NCBI GenBank assembly: GCA_003281385.1
Contig: QCCE01000001.1
Location: forward strand, 1-64,000
Origin: Prochlorococcus sp. AG-347-K17
Lineage (GTDB): Bacteria; Cyanobacteriota; Cyanobacteriia; PCC-6307; Cyanobiaceae
DNA length: 64,000 bases
Direction: 5' to 3'
Below, piece after piece: positions 28,535 through 37,622 of the stretch; position 1 is the first letter of the stretch, and the number at the start of each line of letters is the position of its first letter. A program made the position numbers and the translations under genes. Under the pieces are notes generated by a model. The model did no database searches. It had not been told where the DNA came from and saw only the letters and a list, made by a program, of their open reading frames with translations.

Positions 28535-29947
28535 TTAGTAAATTTTGCTGAGTAAGTGGTCTTTATCAAAACAAGAATCTAGTTTATTTTTAAAGTCATT
28601 CAAGGCTTCTGTAGATCTTTCTTGATAAGCTTTGTATCTTAATCTTTTATCTTTTATTTTTTTTGTTAGTTCTGGAACTAAACCAAATGAAGCAGGCATT
28701 GGTTGGAATTTATTCTTTTTCTGATTAGATAATATTTGATTTTTGTTACTAATAAAATTCATTAAAGAACCAATCATGGATTCATCAGGAAAACTTACTG
28801 GTTTTTTACCCTTAGCTAAAAAGGATGCATTTATTCCTGCAAGCAAGCCTCCTGCAGCAGCTGCTGCATAACCTTCCGTCCCAGTTATTTGACCCGCAGC
28901 AAAAAGGTTTTCTCTTTTCATAAATTGCAATGTCGGTAAAAGTAATTTTGGAGATTCTAAAAAAGTATTTCTATGCATTACTCCAAAACGTACAAACTCA
29001 GCCTTTTCTAAACCAGGAATCATCCTAAATATTCTTTTTTGCTCAGACCATTTGAGGTTAGTTTGAAAACCCACCATATTTAGAAGTTTCCCCTCTAAAT
29101 CTTCTTTCCTTAATTGGACAATTGCATGAGGTCTCTTTTTTAACCTATTTTCCTTATCGAATAAATCTCCCCATTTTGGATTCCACAATCCAATTGCTTT
29201 CAAGGGGCCATATCTCATAGTATCAACTCCTCTTCTTGCAATTTCCTCAATTGGTAAGCAAGCTTCAAAGAAATTAGCTGATTCTTTCTCAAATTCTTTT
29301 AAGTTAGCTTGTTCTCCTTCTATTAGTGCTTTTCTGAAATGGATGTAATCATTTTTATCCATAGGGCAATTGAGATATGCCGGATCTCCTTTGTCGTATC
29401 TACTAGCTTTAAATACAATCTCTTGATCAATAGAATCTCCATGAATTATAGGGCTAGCCGCGTCAAAAAAATGACAATCATCGATACCAGTAAAAGCTTG
29501 AATTTTATAGGATAAATCATCAGCAGTTAATGGCCCAGTTGCAAGGATAGTTATATTTTCTTCGCTTGGGAGATCTAATTGTTCAAATCTCTTAATTTCG
29601 ATTAATGGATGATTTGATAATGCTTCAGTCAAAGCATTACTAAATTTAGATCTATCAACCGCTAAAGCACCTCCAGCTGGAACAGCAAATTTATCAGCTG
29701 TTTGAACTATCAATGATTTAAAAAACCTTAGTTCTTTTTGCAATAAACCCGCAGCTCTATCAGGACTTAAAGCTCCAAAACTGTTACTGCAAACCAATTC
29801 TCCAAAGTCACTCGTATGATGAGCTGGAGTTGAGTTTACAGGTCTCATTTCAACTAGTTTGACCGGTACACCAGAATTTGCTACTTGCCAAGAAGCTTCT
29901 GATCCTGCAAGACCAGCACCAATAACTATTACTTCTTTATCTAACAA
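28535..29947 (-). CDS. trmFO: Methylenetetrahydrofolate-tRNA-(uracil-5-)-methyltransferase TrmFO
   Basis: 470-residue folate/FAD enzyme that makes m5U54 in tRNA. It has the FAD motif [16 protein letters not shown], then [38 protein letters not shown] and MNFISN. The start is TTG at 29945-29947; no ATG fits upstream of the FAD motif. psbY ends only 6 bp upstream on the same strand. Confidence 0.95.
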   Translation of the reverse strand: MLDKEVIVIGAGLAGSEASWQVANSGVPVKLVEMRPVNSTPAHHTSDFGELVCSNSFGALSPDRAAGLLQKELRFFKSLIVQTADKFAVPAGGALAVDRSKFSNALTEALSNHPLIEIKRFEQLDLPSEENITILATGPLTADDLSYKIQAFTGIDDCHFFDAASPIIHGDSIDQEIVFKASRYDKGDPAYLNCPMDKNDYIHFRKALIEGEQANLKEFEKESANFFEACLPIEEIARRGVDTMRYGPLKAIGLWNPKWGDLFDKENRLKKRPHAIVQLRKEDLEGKLLNMVGFQTNLKWSEQKRIFRMIPGLEKAEFVRFGVMHRNTFLESPKLLLPTLQFMKRENLFAAGQITGTEGYAAAAAGGLLAGINASFLAKGKKPVSFPDESMIGSLMNFISNKNQILSNQKKNKFQPMPASFGLVPELTKKIKDKRLRYKAYQERSTEALNDFKNKLDSCFDKDHLLSKIY

Positions 29948-29953
29948 ATTGGA

Positions 29954-30070
29954 TTAATCCTTGCCCAAAAAGTCCCTGTTAAATTGCTCTCTTGCTGGTT
30001 TTTGTATATTGAATATGACCCAAGCTAAAGCTGCAATAATGGGTGCAAAAACTACGATTGTTTTGAGCAT
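29954..30070 (-). CDS. psbY: Photosystem II protein PsbY
   Basis: 38-residue single-helix protein. It starts [20 protein letters not shown] and ends with a basic/acidic stroma-facing tail ([12 protein letters not shown]), the PsbY pattern. It lies at the PSII periphery near cytochrome b559. Its stop is 6 bp before the trmFO start. Confidence 0.9.
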   Translation of the reverse strand: MLKTIVVFAPIIAALAWVIFNIQKPAREQFNRDFLGKD

Positions 30071-30245
30071 TTTAGAAATTCTGTCATTTATACAATATCC
30101 TACCTTTTAACTGTAAATTTAGAGAGAATTTTTAATTTTTTATTTCAATAGTTAAGAATTGTTTTTTATTGTTCAACTTGAGATAAAAAGTTGTTTTTTT
30201 TACCTTAAAAAGGGATAATTTCATATGTAATCAATTTTACAGAAT

Positions 30246-30317
30246 GGGTCGCTAGCTCAGCGGTAGAGCATCCGGCTTTTAACCGGCTGGTCCTGAGTTC
30301 GAATCTCAGGCGACCCA
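30246..30317 (+). tRNA. tRNA-Lys (TTT)
   Basis: A full cloverleaf can be drawn: acceptor GGGTCGC pairs with GCGACCC, the D-arm is GCTC-AGCGGTA-GAGC, the anticodon stem CCGG/CCGG encloses the loop CTTTTAA (anticodon TTT), and the T-arm CTGAG-TTCGAAT-CTCAG is intact. CCA is not encoded (CAC follows the discriminator A). Confidence 0.96.
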
Positions 30318-30787
30318 CATTTTTCCTGCTTGAGTTAGTTATTTAAAATTCCTTGAAATTACTTTAAAAATTCCCAATAAGTACTATTATTTCCATAAAT
30401 CATTAAATTTTTAAATTTTGTGATTTCAAAATAATGACCACCAGTTAAGTTATTTGCAGCACAAGAATTTGTAAATTTTAAATTGAAAAATAAAAAGCAT
30501 TTATATAGTTTTATAGTGATTAATTGCTCATATTACTTAAGATGAAAAAATGATTATTTATATCAAAAATAATCTATGTCAATTTATAATTCCAGGAATT
30601 GAACAGACAGTTATAACATTTAGTTTCTTCTTAAACCATACTTAAACTATTAAAAATCATTTGAGTTACACATAAATAAGATTCAGAACTAAAATCAACT
30701 CCTAATTTAAAAACTGTTCAATTCTGTTACAGAATAGGCTTCAGTAAGAAAATAAAATATATTTTTCAATTAAAAATGAAAAATTAC
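30318..30787. other. Gene-free AT-rich spacer
   Basis: No convincing coding frame is seen. The only structure noticed is an 11-bp perfect inverted repeat, GAATTGAACAG at 30596-30606 and CTGTTCAATTC at 30714-30724, with a 107-bp spacer, of unknown meaning. Confidence 0.5.
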
Positions 30788-30817
30788 TTTACAAAGCTTC
30801 ATAAAACCTGTTACAAT
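30788..30817 (+). promoter_or_regulatory. Candidate sigma-70 promoter of the hli gene
   Basis: TTTACA (30788-30793) and TACAAT (30812-30817) are separated by 18 bp, placing a start about 20 nt before the hli ATG. Prochlorococcus -35 boxes are usually weak, so the -10 is the more reliable part. Confidence 0.45.
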
Positions 30818-30844
30818 AATTTACATACAAATCATTTTTTTATC

Positions 30845-30952
30845 ATGACTCCTGAAGCAGAACGTTTTAATGGTTGGGCCGCAATGTTGGGTTTCGTTGC
30901 AGCTGTTGGTGCATATGTAACAACTGGTCAAATTATTCCTGGTTGGTTTTAA
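30845..30952 (+). CDS. High-light-inducible protein, single-helix Hli
   Basis: 35-residue one-helix protein of the Hli/Scp (LHC-like) family. The chlorophyll-binding helix is ERFNGWAAMLGFVAAVGAY, matching the ExxNGRxAMxGF pattern with W in place of R, and ends with TTGQIIPGWF, typical of short Prochlorococcus Hli proteins. It probably sits in the thylakoid near PSII and protects under excess light. A terminator follows at 31022-31055. Confidence 0.85.
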   Translation: MTPEAERFNGWAAMLGFVAAVGAYVTTGQIIPGWF

Positions 30953-31021
30953 GAATTAGTATTTAAAATACTAGTTATTTTAAACTAATTCCTTAATTAG
31001 ATTAATTCGCCAAATCCATTA

Positions 31022-31055
31022 TGCTTACTTATTTATATAATAGGTAAGCTTTTTT
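31022..31055 (+). terminator. Rho-independent terminator after the hli gene
   Basis: Stem GCTTAC/GTAAGC with a 15-nt loop followed by six T. It is 70 nt after the hli stop. A second perfect palindrome (TAGTATTTAAAATACTA) lies between the stop and this hairpin. Confidence 0.6.
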
Positions 31056-31278
31056 CATTCCAAAAAATAATTTCTATATCCCTCAGATAACTGTAATGTT
31101 TAAATAACTATTGGCTTTTTACTAATAGAACAAATTGCTCAGTAATGGTCAGTTTTATGGCCAACATAATTTTTACGTATAGTTAATTCTTTTATATAGT
31201 CTCTAGCATAATTTGATATCTTGATATTCTATTATGAAATTTCAAAAACCAAAAATAATCTAAATTAAGTTCTCCAAA

Positions 31279-31419
31279 TCATTCATTAAATATTTTCTTA
31301 TTCTTATCTATATTATCTAAACATGATGAGCATAATAAATGACCTTTTTTGGCCCAAAAAGTTTTGGTTGATCTTTCTATATCTTTTCTACAAATTAAGC
31401 ATTTAAAAATTGGCACCAT
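31279..31419 (-). CDS. Small zinc-ribbon-like protein
   Basis: 46-residue basic protein with two CxxC knuckles: CLIC at residues 7-10 and CSSC at 30-33, spaced 19 residues apart, which is typical of a structural zinc ribbon. The frame starts at ATG 31417-31419 and ends at TGA 31279-31281. A short peptide of this type may bind nucleic acid or protein; no family recognised. It lies downstream of the first porin gene on the same strand but past its terminator. Confidence 0.55.
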   Translation of the reverse strand: MVPIFKCLICRKDIERSTKTFWAKKGHLLCSSCLDNIDKNKKIFNE

Positions 31420-31512
31420 TTCAAGGGGTGGATCATTCAAGTTATTTATTTATATTAATATCTATAAAATTTTAAGTCACAATTTGTTGAATAATACAGA
31501 TTTTCCCAAATT

Positions 31513-31542
31513 AAAAAGGCCTGTCGTAAGACAGACCTTTTT
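31513..31542 (-). terminator. Terminator of porin gene 1
   Basis: AAAAAGG-C-CTGTC / GACAG-A-CCTTTTT with loop GTAA and one mismatch. It is near-symmetric, so it can work for the minus-strand porin gene whose stop is 28 nt away. It is identical to the copy at 34718-34747. Confidence 0.75.
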
Positions 31543-32515
31543 AAGTGTGTAAGAGTTCTAATTAACTAATTAGAAAGAGAAAGATGTCTTAACAAGTACA
31601 CCTGTGTCATCATCACCAGATGAGGCTTCTTTGATGTATACACCTGGAGTAACTGTCATACCATCGTTGATTGGGTAAGAGTAAGAAGCTTCATATACGA
31701 AGTATTCTGTCTGAGCATCTGTATATAGTTTGTCTGTTGCAAGACCGACATTTACAGATCCTGGACCAACTTCAGGCCATGTTAAACCTATGAAGTAGCC
31801 AGACTTGTCTGTTCCACCTGATTCTGAAGTTTCATAACCACCACTGATTGAAGGTAGGCTTCCACTCTCTGGAGCGTAGAAAGCGTTAATTCCCCAGTAT
31901 GTTGTCTCTGCACCTGTTCCGCCATCATCAGAAACATAAGCAACAGCTACACCATAATTATCAGCTGAGTATGCAGTTTCGATACCATATATATCAGTAC
32001 CTTCTTCAGTCATGATTTCTGTTTCTTTAGAAGAAACACCACCAGCTAGAGAGAATCCTGAATCAAAAGCATAACCGATAGAAGCTGTAACTCCTTTACC
32101 GCCTACACCAAGAGAATTTCCTGTACCACAGTCGTCTAATGTTGTATCAGTGAATGCACTGTATACACAAGCTCCAGTAAATGTGCTGCTGATATCTGTT
32201 GTATCACCAATAACTACTGTTGCTCCGCCAACTGGGAATGTGTATGTAATTCCATCAACAACCATTTTATCGCCTGTTGCCTGGTAACCCATTATTGCAG
32301 CAGCTTCAGTAACATCAGATCCAACTGTAGTTCCTGCACTACCACCAACATCGATAGTGACGTCTAATGAATCTTCACCAGTGAAACTTGTTGTTAAACC
32401 AATGTTCATTTGATAATCAAATGAAACTGCTTCTGTGGAATCATTACCACCATCAACAGCACCAAAAACGGTGTCTAGGCTGAATGATGCAGTTGTTGTT
32501 TCTGAGAAACCGCCA
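31513..32515 (-). repeat. 1003-bp perfect direct repeat, copy 1 (porin barrel + terminator)
   Basis: This block is identical, base for base and without indels, to 34718-35720 (constant offset 3205). It spans the terminator, the stop codon and the C-terminal about 315 codons of the porin. Identity stops sharply at the border to the variable N-terminal part. Confidence 0.95.
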
Positions 32516-32724
32516 TCGTAACTAGCAGAATCTACTAGACCTTCTCCTCCAGAAAGTAATAAATTTTCTTTAGGTGAATTTTTAAAAGTATTAAGGTCTA
32601 TTTCAGAATTTTCATAAGAATAATTTGAAATAGCTTTTAAATTTACTTCTGTAGCAAAGGCAGACATAGGAGCTAAAAGACCTAATGTTGCAGGGGCTAC
32701 AAGTAAGCTTTTGAAAAGCTTCAT
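31570..32724 (-). CDS. Outer-membrane porin (Som-like), copy 1
   Basis: 384 residues from ATG 32722-32724 (MKLFKSLLVAPATLGLLAPM, a clean signal peptide); a longer frame to 32754 is not used. The mature part is rich in Gly/Ser/Thr/Asp with alternating hydrophobic residues (FSETTTASFSL, ATVGLATDKLYT-type strands) and ends in Phe (VLVKTSFSF), the usual beta-signal of outer-membrane barrels. The N-terminal segment of about 45 residues before GGFSETTT is specific to this copy. The S-layer-homology domain of classic cyanobacterial Som porins is not evident. A Yfr1-like target overlaps the ribosome binding site. Confidence 0.85.
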   Translation of the reverse strand: MKLFKSLLVAPATLGLLAPMSAFATEVNLKAISNYSYENSEIDLNTFKNSPKENLLLSGGEGLVDSASYDGGFSETTTASFSLDTVFGAVDGGNDSTEAVSFDYQMNIGLTTSFTGEDSLDVTIDVGGSAGTTVGSDVTEAAAIMGYQATGDKMVVDGITYTFPVGGATVVIGDTTDISSTFTGACVYSAFTDTTLDDCGTGNSLGVGGKGVTASIGYAFDSGFSLAGGVSSKETEIMTEEGTDIYGIETAYSADNYGVAVAYVSDDGGTGAETTYWGINAFYAPESGSLPSISGGYETSESGGTDKSGYFIGLTWPEVGPGSVNVGLATDKLYTDAQTEYFVYEASYSYPINDGMTVTPGVYIKEASSGDDDTGVLVKTSFSF

Positions 32725-32729
32725 AAGTT

Positions 32730-32738
32730 TCCTCACAC
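32730..32738 (-). promoter_or_regulatory. Ribosome binding site with Yfr1 sRNA pairing sequence (porin 1)
   Basis: In the sense direction GTGTGAGGA precedes the ATG by 5 nt and is complementary to the conserved core of the cyanobacterial sRNA Yfr1 (ACUCCUCACAC). Yfr1 repression of two som porin mRNAs is reported in Prochlorococcus MED4. Pairing would cover the Shine-Dalgarno GAGGA. The sRNA gene itself is not in this window. Confidence 0.7.
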
Positions 32739-32816
32739 AGGATTGAAGTCTCATTATAGTGGTAATTAATAGCTTTTCAAGACTTTTATTACCTTTCTAT
32801 TAAATATTTGTTTATA

Positions 32817-34649
32817 TTAAATTCTGTTTTTGAGAAGGACGTTTGAATTAAGTATATCCATTGCTGGCTCTAATAATTTTTCGTATTCCTTCCAAACTCG
32901 AATTGAAGAAGAATATATTTTCTTTCTTACCTGTGAACTACTTGCAGTAAATACGTCTCTTTTATTTTTATGAGGCGATAAATATGCATCATCCCATTCC
33001 CAACCAAGCCAATTAATAATTTTTGGTATTTCTGTTTTAGGGTCTTTAACTAAATCTTCATAACAATATTCAAAAATAATTTCACCATAATACTTCTTGT
33101 ATTCGTTCATGACATCAAAATGGTATACATACATTTTAGCTATATCTGTTAAAGAATAAGTAAAGCTTTGATTCCTAAAATTAGTTCTGTACATGGAAAG
33201 GATATTATCCATGGGATTTCTCATACAATGAATTATTTTTGCATTTGGGAAATATCTATAAATAATCGGGCAATAAATAAAATTGAATAAATTTTTATCC
33301 GTAAAGCAAGAAGCTGCTCCAAATCTATTATTTATTCTATTTTTATAGGAAGCAAAAATATCCTTAATATCCTTAATTTCTTTGAAAGACTCCTCAAGGA
33401 AGTCAATCTCTCCCATGTCAACTACCTTATCATTAAGGCTGAGAATATTTTCCAAGAGGGTGCTTCCTGACCTTGGCATTCCAACAATGAAAATCAACTG
33501 CTCGGCGCTGATAATATTTTTGCATTTTAACTTTTTAATATCTAATGATCTAATAAATTCTGCATTCTTTATTCTTAATTCATAGGATGATTTACTTTTC
33601 TTTAGACTTTCATCATTTGCAATTTTGAGGAAAAACGCACCTTTCTGATATTCTTTTTTTTTGTGAAAGATATTTGCCAATGCAAAAGCAGCATAAATTT
33701 TAGATGATAGATCTAACTTATTTATATTTGTTTTTAGTAATAAATTTAGAGCATCCTTATGATCCTTAAAATCATAAATAGTTGATAATTCATAATAACT
33801 ATTAAAATCAAATTTATTTTTTCTAATTATTGACAGATGACATTCCATCGCTTTATTAAATAAACCTTTATTCTTATAAATAGTGGCTAAATTTTTATAA
33901 AAAGGCATATAGTTTGGAAATTTACTTATCCCTTTTTTTATGATATTTATACCTTTATCTAATTCTTTATTTAAAATATACAACTCACTAAGATTTAGAT
34001 ATCCTATTTCAAGATGATTGTATTCATTTACCATCTCAATAAGAATTTCCTCAGCATTTTTATATTGTTTTTTCCTAATGTTTATTTTTGAAATTAAATT
34101 TTTAATTTGCAATTGTTTATTATTTTTATCAGCACTTTTCATTTCTTCTAAAATAGAAAGTGCATTATCTACTTGATCTATGCAAATAAGAATATCAGCT
34201 TTAAAGATTCTATAAATATCAATATTCTTATTTAAATCAAGTGCTTTATTTATATATTTTAAAGAAAGCTTATAACTTTTTCCCGACCAATATAAACGAG
34301 AAAAATTATAAAGGAGATCACTATTATTAGGGTCAATATTCTTGGCTAATAAAAGTACTTGCTCCGCTTCTAAAAATCTATTTTCTATCGTTAGTATCTC
34401 TGTTAAAACAATGAAGGGTTTAATATCTGAAGGAAACTTTTTTGTTAAATCTACTAATAATTTTTTTGCCAAAATAAAGTTCTTTAAATCTCTAGAAAAT
34501 AAAGCGTAGGAATAAATAAGGTCAAAAGAATTGCCATTATTTATCATTAAGTCGGAATATACTTTTTCGGCTTCTTTAATCTTTCCTGATTTTTGAAACT
34601 GTATAGCTTCACCAATTTTTTTCATTATCTCCACATTACTTAACTGCAT
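32817..34649 (-). CDS. TPR-sulfotransferase fusion protein
   Basis: 610 residues. The N-terminal about 370 residues form TPR-type helical repeats (e.g. GKIKEAEKVYSDLM, SYKLSLKYINKALDLNKNIDIY, NKGLFNKAMECHLSII). The C-terminal domain is a PAPS-dependent sulfotransferase: the 5'-phosphosulfate loop is FIVGMPRSGSTLLENIL (about residue 378), and IHCMRNPMDNILSMYR gives the 3'-phosphate site. The acceptor is unknown. It lies between the two porins on the same strand and may modify an envelope component; that is inference. Confidence 0.85.
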   Translation of the reverse strand: MQLSNVEIMKKIGEAIQFQKSGKIKEAEKVYSDLMINNGNSFDLIYSYALFSRDLKNFILAKKLLVDLTKKFPSDIKPFIVLTEILTIENRFLEAEQVLLLAKNIDPNNSDLLYNFSRLYWSGKSYKLSLKYINKALDLNKNIDIYRIFKADILICIDQVDNALSILEEMKSADKNNKQLQIKNLISKINIRKKQYKNAEEILIEMVNEYNHLEIGYLNLSELYILNKELDKGINIIKKGISKFPNYMPFYKNLATIYKNKGLFNKAMECHLSIIRKNKFDFNSYYELSTIYDFKDHKDALNLLLKTNINKLDLSSKIYAAFALANIFHKKKEYQKGAFFLKIANDESLKKSKSSYELRIKNAEFIRSLDIKKLKCKNIISAEQLIFIVGMPRSGSTLLENILSLNDKVVDMGEIDFLEESFKEIKDIKDIFASYKNRINNRFGAASCFTDKNLFNFIYCPIIYRYFPNAKIIHCMRNPMDNILSMYRTNFRNQSFTYSLTDIAKMYVYHFDVMNEYKKYYGEIIFEYCYEDLVKDPKTEIPKIINWLGWEWDDAYLSPHKNKRDVFTASSSQVRKKIYSSSIRVWKEYEKLLEPAMDILNSNVLLKNRI

Positions 34650-34717
34650 ATTTTCTATTAGCTCCCATTTTGAAAATACTATAAATTAAAAAGTAAAAAA
34701 TTTAAATTAAGAAATGA

Positions 34718-34747
34718 AAAAAGGCCTGTCGTAAGACAGACCTTTTT
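34718..34747 (-). terminator. Terminator of porin gene 2
   Basis: Same hairpin as at 31513-31542; it is part of the 1003-bp repeat. Confidence 0.75.
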
Positions 34748-35720
34748 AAGTGTGTAAGAGTTCTAATTAACTAATTAGAAAGAGAAAGATGTCTTAACAA
34801 GTACACCTGTGTCATCATCACCAGATGAGGCTTCTTTGATGTATACACCTGGAGTAACTGTCATACCATCGTTGATTGGGTAAGAGTAAGAAGCTTCATA
34901 TACGAAGTATTCTGTCTGAGCATCTGTATATAGTTTGTCTGTTGCAAGACCGACATTTACAGATCCTGGACCAACTTCAGGCCATGTTAAACCTATGAAG
35001 TAGCCAGACTTGTCTGTTCCACCTGATTCTGAAGTTTCATAACCACCACTGATTGAAGGTAGGCTTCCACTCTCTGGAGCGTAGAAAGCGTTAATTCCCC
35101 AGTATGTTGTCTCTGCACCTGTTCCGCCATCATCAGAAACATAAGCAACAGCTACACCATAATTATCAGCTGAGTATGCAGTTTCGATACCATATATATC
35201 AGTACCTTCTTCAGTCATGATTTCTGTTTCTTTAGAAGAAACACCACCAGCTAGAGAGAATCCTGAATCAAAAGCATAACCGATAGAAGCTGTAACTCCT
35301 TTACCGCCTACACCAAGAGAATTTCCTGTACCACAGTCGTCTAATGTTGTATCAGTGAATGCACTGTATACACAAGCTCCAGTAAATGTGCTGCTGATAT
35401 CTGTTGTATCACCAATAACTACTGTTGCTCCGCCAACTGGGAATGTGTATGTAATTCCATCAACAACCATTTTATCGCCTGTTGCCTGGTAACCCATTAT
35501 TGCAGCAGCTTCAGTAACATCAGATCCAACTGTAGTTCCTGCACTACCACCAACATCGATAGTGACGTCTAATGAATCTTCACCAGTGAAACTTGTTGTT
35601 AAACCAATGTTCATTTGATAATCAAATGAAACTGCTTCTGTGGAATCATTACCACCATCAACAGCACCAAAAACGGTGTCTAGGCTGAATGATGCAGTTG
35701 TTGTTTCTGAGAAACCGCCA
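34718..35720 (-). repeat. 1003-bp perfect direct repeat, copy 2
   Basis: Identical to 31513-32515. Outside it, the two porin genes still resemble each other in the signal-peptide region, but with several synonymous and indel differences. Confidence 0.95.
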
Positions 35721-35890
35721 GCTTCAAAATCATTCATTCTTGCCTCTAATCCGTCTACACGGCTATTAGTAATGGCAAGTTGCTCTGCAGGAGTGAAGTC
35801 ACTAATAGTAACTTCGTTTGCTGTAGCAGACATAGGAGCTAATAATCCCAATGTCGCAGGTGCTACTAGCAAGCTTTTGAAAAGCTTCAT
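34775..35890 (-). CDS. Outer-membrane porin (Som-like), copy 2
   Basis: 371 residues from ATG 35888-35890 (same signal peptide protein sequence as copy 1 up to APMSA); a longer frame to 36010 lacks support. The mature N-terminus (EVTISDFTPAEQLAITNSRV, then DGLEARMNDFEA) differs from copy 1 and looks like a short coiled-coil or stalk, as in Som porins. From GGFSETTT onward the protein is identical to copy 1. A Yfr1-like site covers the ribosome binding site. Confidence 0.85.
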   Translation of the reverse strand: MKLFKSLLVAPATLGLLAPMSATANEVTISDFTPAEQLAITNSRVDGLEARMNDFEAGGFSETTTASFSLDTVFGAVDGGNDSTEAVSFDYQMNIGLTTSFTGEDSLDVTIDVGGSAGTTVGSDVTEAAAIMGYQATGDKMVVDGITYTFPVGGATVVIGDTTDISSTFTGACVYSAFTDTTLDDCGTGNSLGVGGKGVTASIGYAFDSGFSLAGGVSSKETEIMTEEGTDIYGIETAYSADNYGVAVAYVSDDGGTGAETTYWGINAFYAPESGSLPSISGGYETSESGGTDKSGYFIGLTWPEVGPGSVNVGLATDKLYTDAQTEYFVYEASYSYPINDGMTVTPGVYIKEASSGDDDTGVLVKTSFSF

Positions 35891-35895
35891 AAATT

Positions 35896-35904
35896 TCCTC
35901 ACAC
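35896..35904 (-). promoter_or_regulatory. Ribosome binding site with Yfr1 sRNA pairing sequence (porin 2)
   Basis: GTGTGAGGA in the sense direction, 5 nt before ATG, as at porin 1. The site lies outside the 1003-bp identical block, so its conservation is independent of the conversion tract. Confidence 0.7.
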
Positions 35905-36429
35905 GAAATTTAAAGTACACCTTAAAATAGTGTATATGCAGAGACAAAATCAAGTATATATAGATACATTTTCTTGGATTCCTTTCTAATTCTCGTAAAT
36001 TACTAGTCATTATTTTTTTGGCAATCCCCGATATCTTAGTGATAACAGGGTTTCTTAAGATTAATTCCCTAAAAATAAAGCATTATCAAAAGAACATGTG
36101 CCAAAATTAATTGTGTCCGCAATTTAAAACTTTCTCTTCAAATTAGAAGTGATTTGCTCCATAAATTACTTTATTAAATTATAAAATTATGATTTTTTCG
36201 AAAATAAGGGATTAATAAATAACGCCCTAAAATGCATATCAAAGTTAAAATTCCCGTAGCAAATATTACTAAAAGTTTTTACCAAAAGCTTTAAAAAAAT
36301 GACCCTAGATAAATTAAATTTATAGAAGAATTATTCTTAAATTTTTAAAAAAATTTTGTTAATAAAAGAAAATTCCATAAATGACGATATTTCACTTTAA
36401 AGACTTTACAAATAAATTATATTTGAAAT
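35905..36429. other. Porin 2 upstream region and AT-rich spacer
   Basis: No coding frame is supported. The porin promoter probably lies within 35905-35960, where sense-strand TACACT/TATTTT-like -10 candidates occur. Nothing else stands out. Confidence 0.4.
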
Positions 36430-36597
36430 TCAACTCCTTTTTTTTGAGATTTTGTATGAGACTTTTTTGGTTTTAAATTTTTTTTTCTTCTGATTTTCTT
36501 TTGTATCTACGTACCATCCTGAAGCAAGCCTAGTATCAATTTCTTCATAAATATAATCATCATTCAGGTTTTGTAAAGATTTCTTTATGTAGTTCAT
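36430..36597 (-). CDS. Small basic protein, unknown
   Basis: 55 residues. Starts MNYIKKSLQNLNDDYIYEE, then LASGWYVD, and ends with a Lys/Ser-rich tail (KKKKFKTKKVSYKISKKRS). A net-positive, unstructured C-terminus suggests nucleic-acid or membrane-surface contact. No family recognised; length and codon use are compatible with a real small gene. Confidence 0.5.
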   Translation of the reverse strand: MNYIKKSLQNLNDDYIYEEIDTRLASGWYVDTKENQKKKKFKTKKVSYKISKKRS

Positions 36598-36812
36598 TTT
36601 CTATTAAACCTATGAATTTTAATATAGCAGAATAAATGTTTCTGAGCTTTTTAAAAATTTTTCACTAACACTAAATTAAGAGCAAAATCCATTAAATACA
36701 ATGAATAGGGATAAAATCTTTAGAAAAACAAAAAAAACAGAAAAATTTCTCTCAATTTTGAAATAGATTGGCTAAGTTTACGAAAATTAATACCTGAGGA
36801 GCACAAGGTAAA

Positions 36813-36917
36813 ATGACTCAACTAAATTTTATTGTTAATTCTATCCCAAGAGATTTGGCAGAATTTTCTTTTTTTGTATTTATAGGTTTTATAGCTGGCT
36901 CACTAGGAATGATATAA
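36813..36917 (+). CDS. Single-helix membrane peptide
   Basis: 34 residues from ATG 36813 with AAGG 6 nt upstream. N-terminal MTQLNFIVNSIPRDLAEF is followed by one hydrophobic helix (SFFVFIGFIAGSLGMI) that ends the protein. It resembles the small photosynthetic subunits in size, but I cannot match it to PsbM, PsbX, PetL, PetN or PsaM. Confidence 0.5.
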   Translation: MTQLNFIVNSIPRDLAEFSFFVFIGFIAGSLGMI

Positions 36918-37298
36918 AAAATTCTTTTTTAAGAGAATCTAATTTTTCAGCTTTTCACGAATGAATCTAGAAATCTTACATTCGTTTCTCAGTTTTAACC
37001 AAGCTATAAAATAAAGTTTCAAGAATTAAAGATCAAGATAATTTGAAAATAAAATTTTATACTTCCTCTAATAACTAAATATTTATAAATTATTTCTCTA
37101 GTCCTAAAACTTTTTTTAAATTAGAAAAATAAAAAATACCTATATAAAGCTTTATTCAATCTTACAGTTTATTTCTAGCGCTACAAAAGAATAATTTTTA
37201 GCAGCAAAAATCATTTTTAACCACAAAATTTATTTTTTATAAAATATTTAGCTATTTGGTCTTTTATAGATGACTGTTATGAACTAAGATCTTATGAG
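36918..37298. other. Spacer before tRNA-Pro, no gene seen
   Basis: AT-rich, with no frame longer than about 30 codons that has a plausible start. It must contain the tRNA-Pro promoter; no clear -10 is singled out. Confidence 0.4.
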
Positions 37299-37375
37299 CG
37301 GGGCGTGGCGCAGCTTGGTAGCGCGGGTGCTTTGGGAGCACTAGGTCGCAGGTTCGAATCCTGTCGCCCCGACCA
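37299..37375 (+). tRNA. tRNA-Pro (TGG), island attachment gene
   Basis: Acceptor CGGGGCG pairs with CGCCCCG. The anticodon arm GGTGC-TTTGGGA-GCACT gives anticodon TGG, the T-arm GCAGG-TTCGAAT-CCTGT is intact, and CCA is encoded (37373-37375). Its 3' half from the anticodon stem onward is repeated eight times downstream in the same orientation, marking it as an integration target. Confidence 0.96.
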
Positions 37376-37396
37376 TTTAAAAACCAAGTCATACTA

Positions 37397-37421
37397 GCGA
37401 GTTACCCAGACTCGCTTTTTT
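37397..37421 (+). terminator. tRNA-Pro terminator
   Basis: GCGAGT/ACTCGC stem, 7-nt loop, then six T. The downstream repeat copies carry descendants of this hairpin. Confidence 0.8.
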
Positions 37422-37430
37422 ATTGGGAAA

Positions 37431-37464
37431 TTTGTCCATAAGTGAAATGGACAAATTATGGACA
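37431..37464. repeat. Direct/inverted repeat cluster downstream of tRNA-Pro (TGGACA type)
   Basis: TTTGTCCA (37431-37438) is an inverted copy of TGGACAAA (37448-37455). TGGACA recurs at 37459 with an 11-bp period. The 20-mer AAATGGACAAATTATGGACA at 37445-37464 occurs again exactly at 38785-38804, so it brackets pstS. Confidence 0.85.
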
Positions 37465-37622
37465 GACTATCTAACATAGAAGGATAAAACCCTTTTTGTT
37501 TAATGAATGGAAGATTTATTGTTGAAAAGATACTGACCCTTATTATTTCTTTAATCAGTTAATGAAAAAAACTATTATTCATCCCTTTTTTGTTTTTTAT
37601 TGCTTGGCTTACTAGTTCTAAA

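Noticed and set aside
31349..31552. Plus-strand 67-codon frame
   Set aside because: It runs antisense to the small zinc-ribbon gene and through the porin terminator; no protein features.
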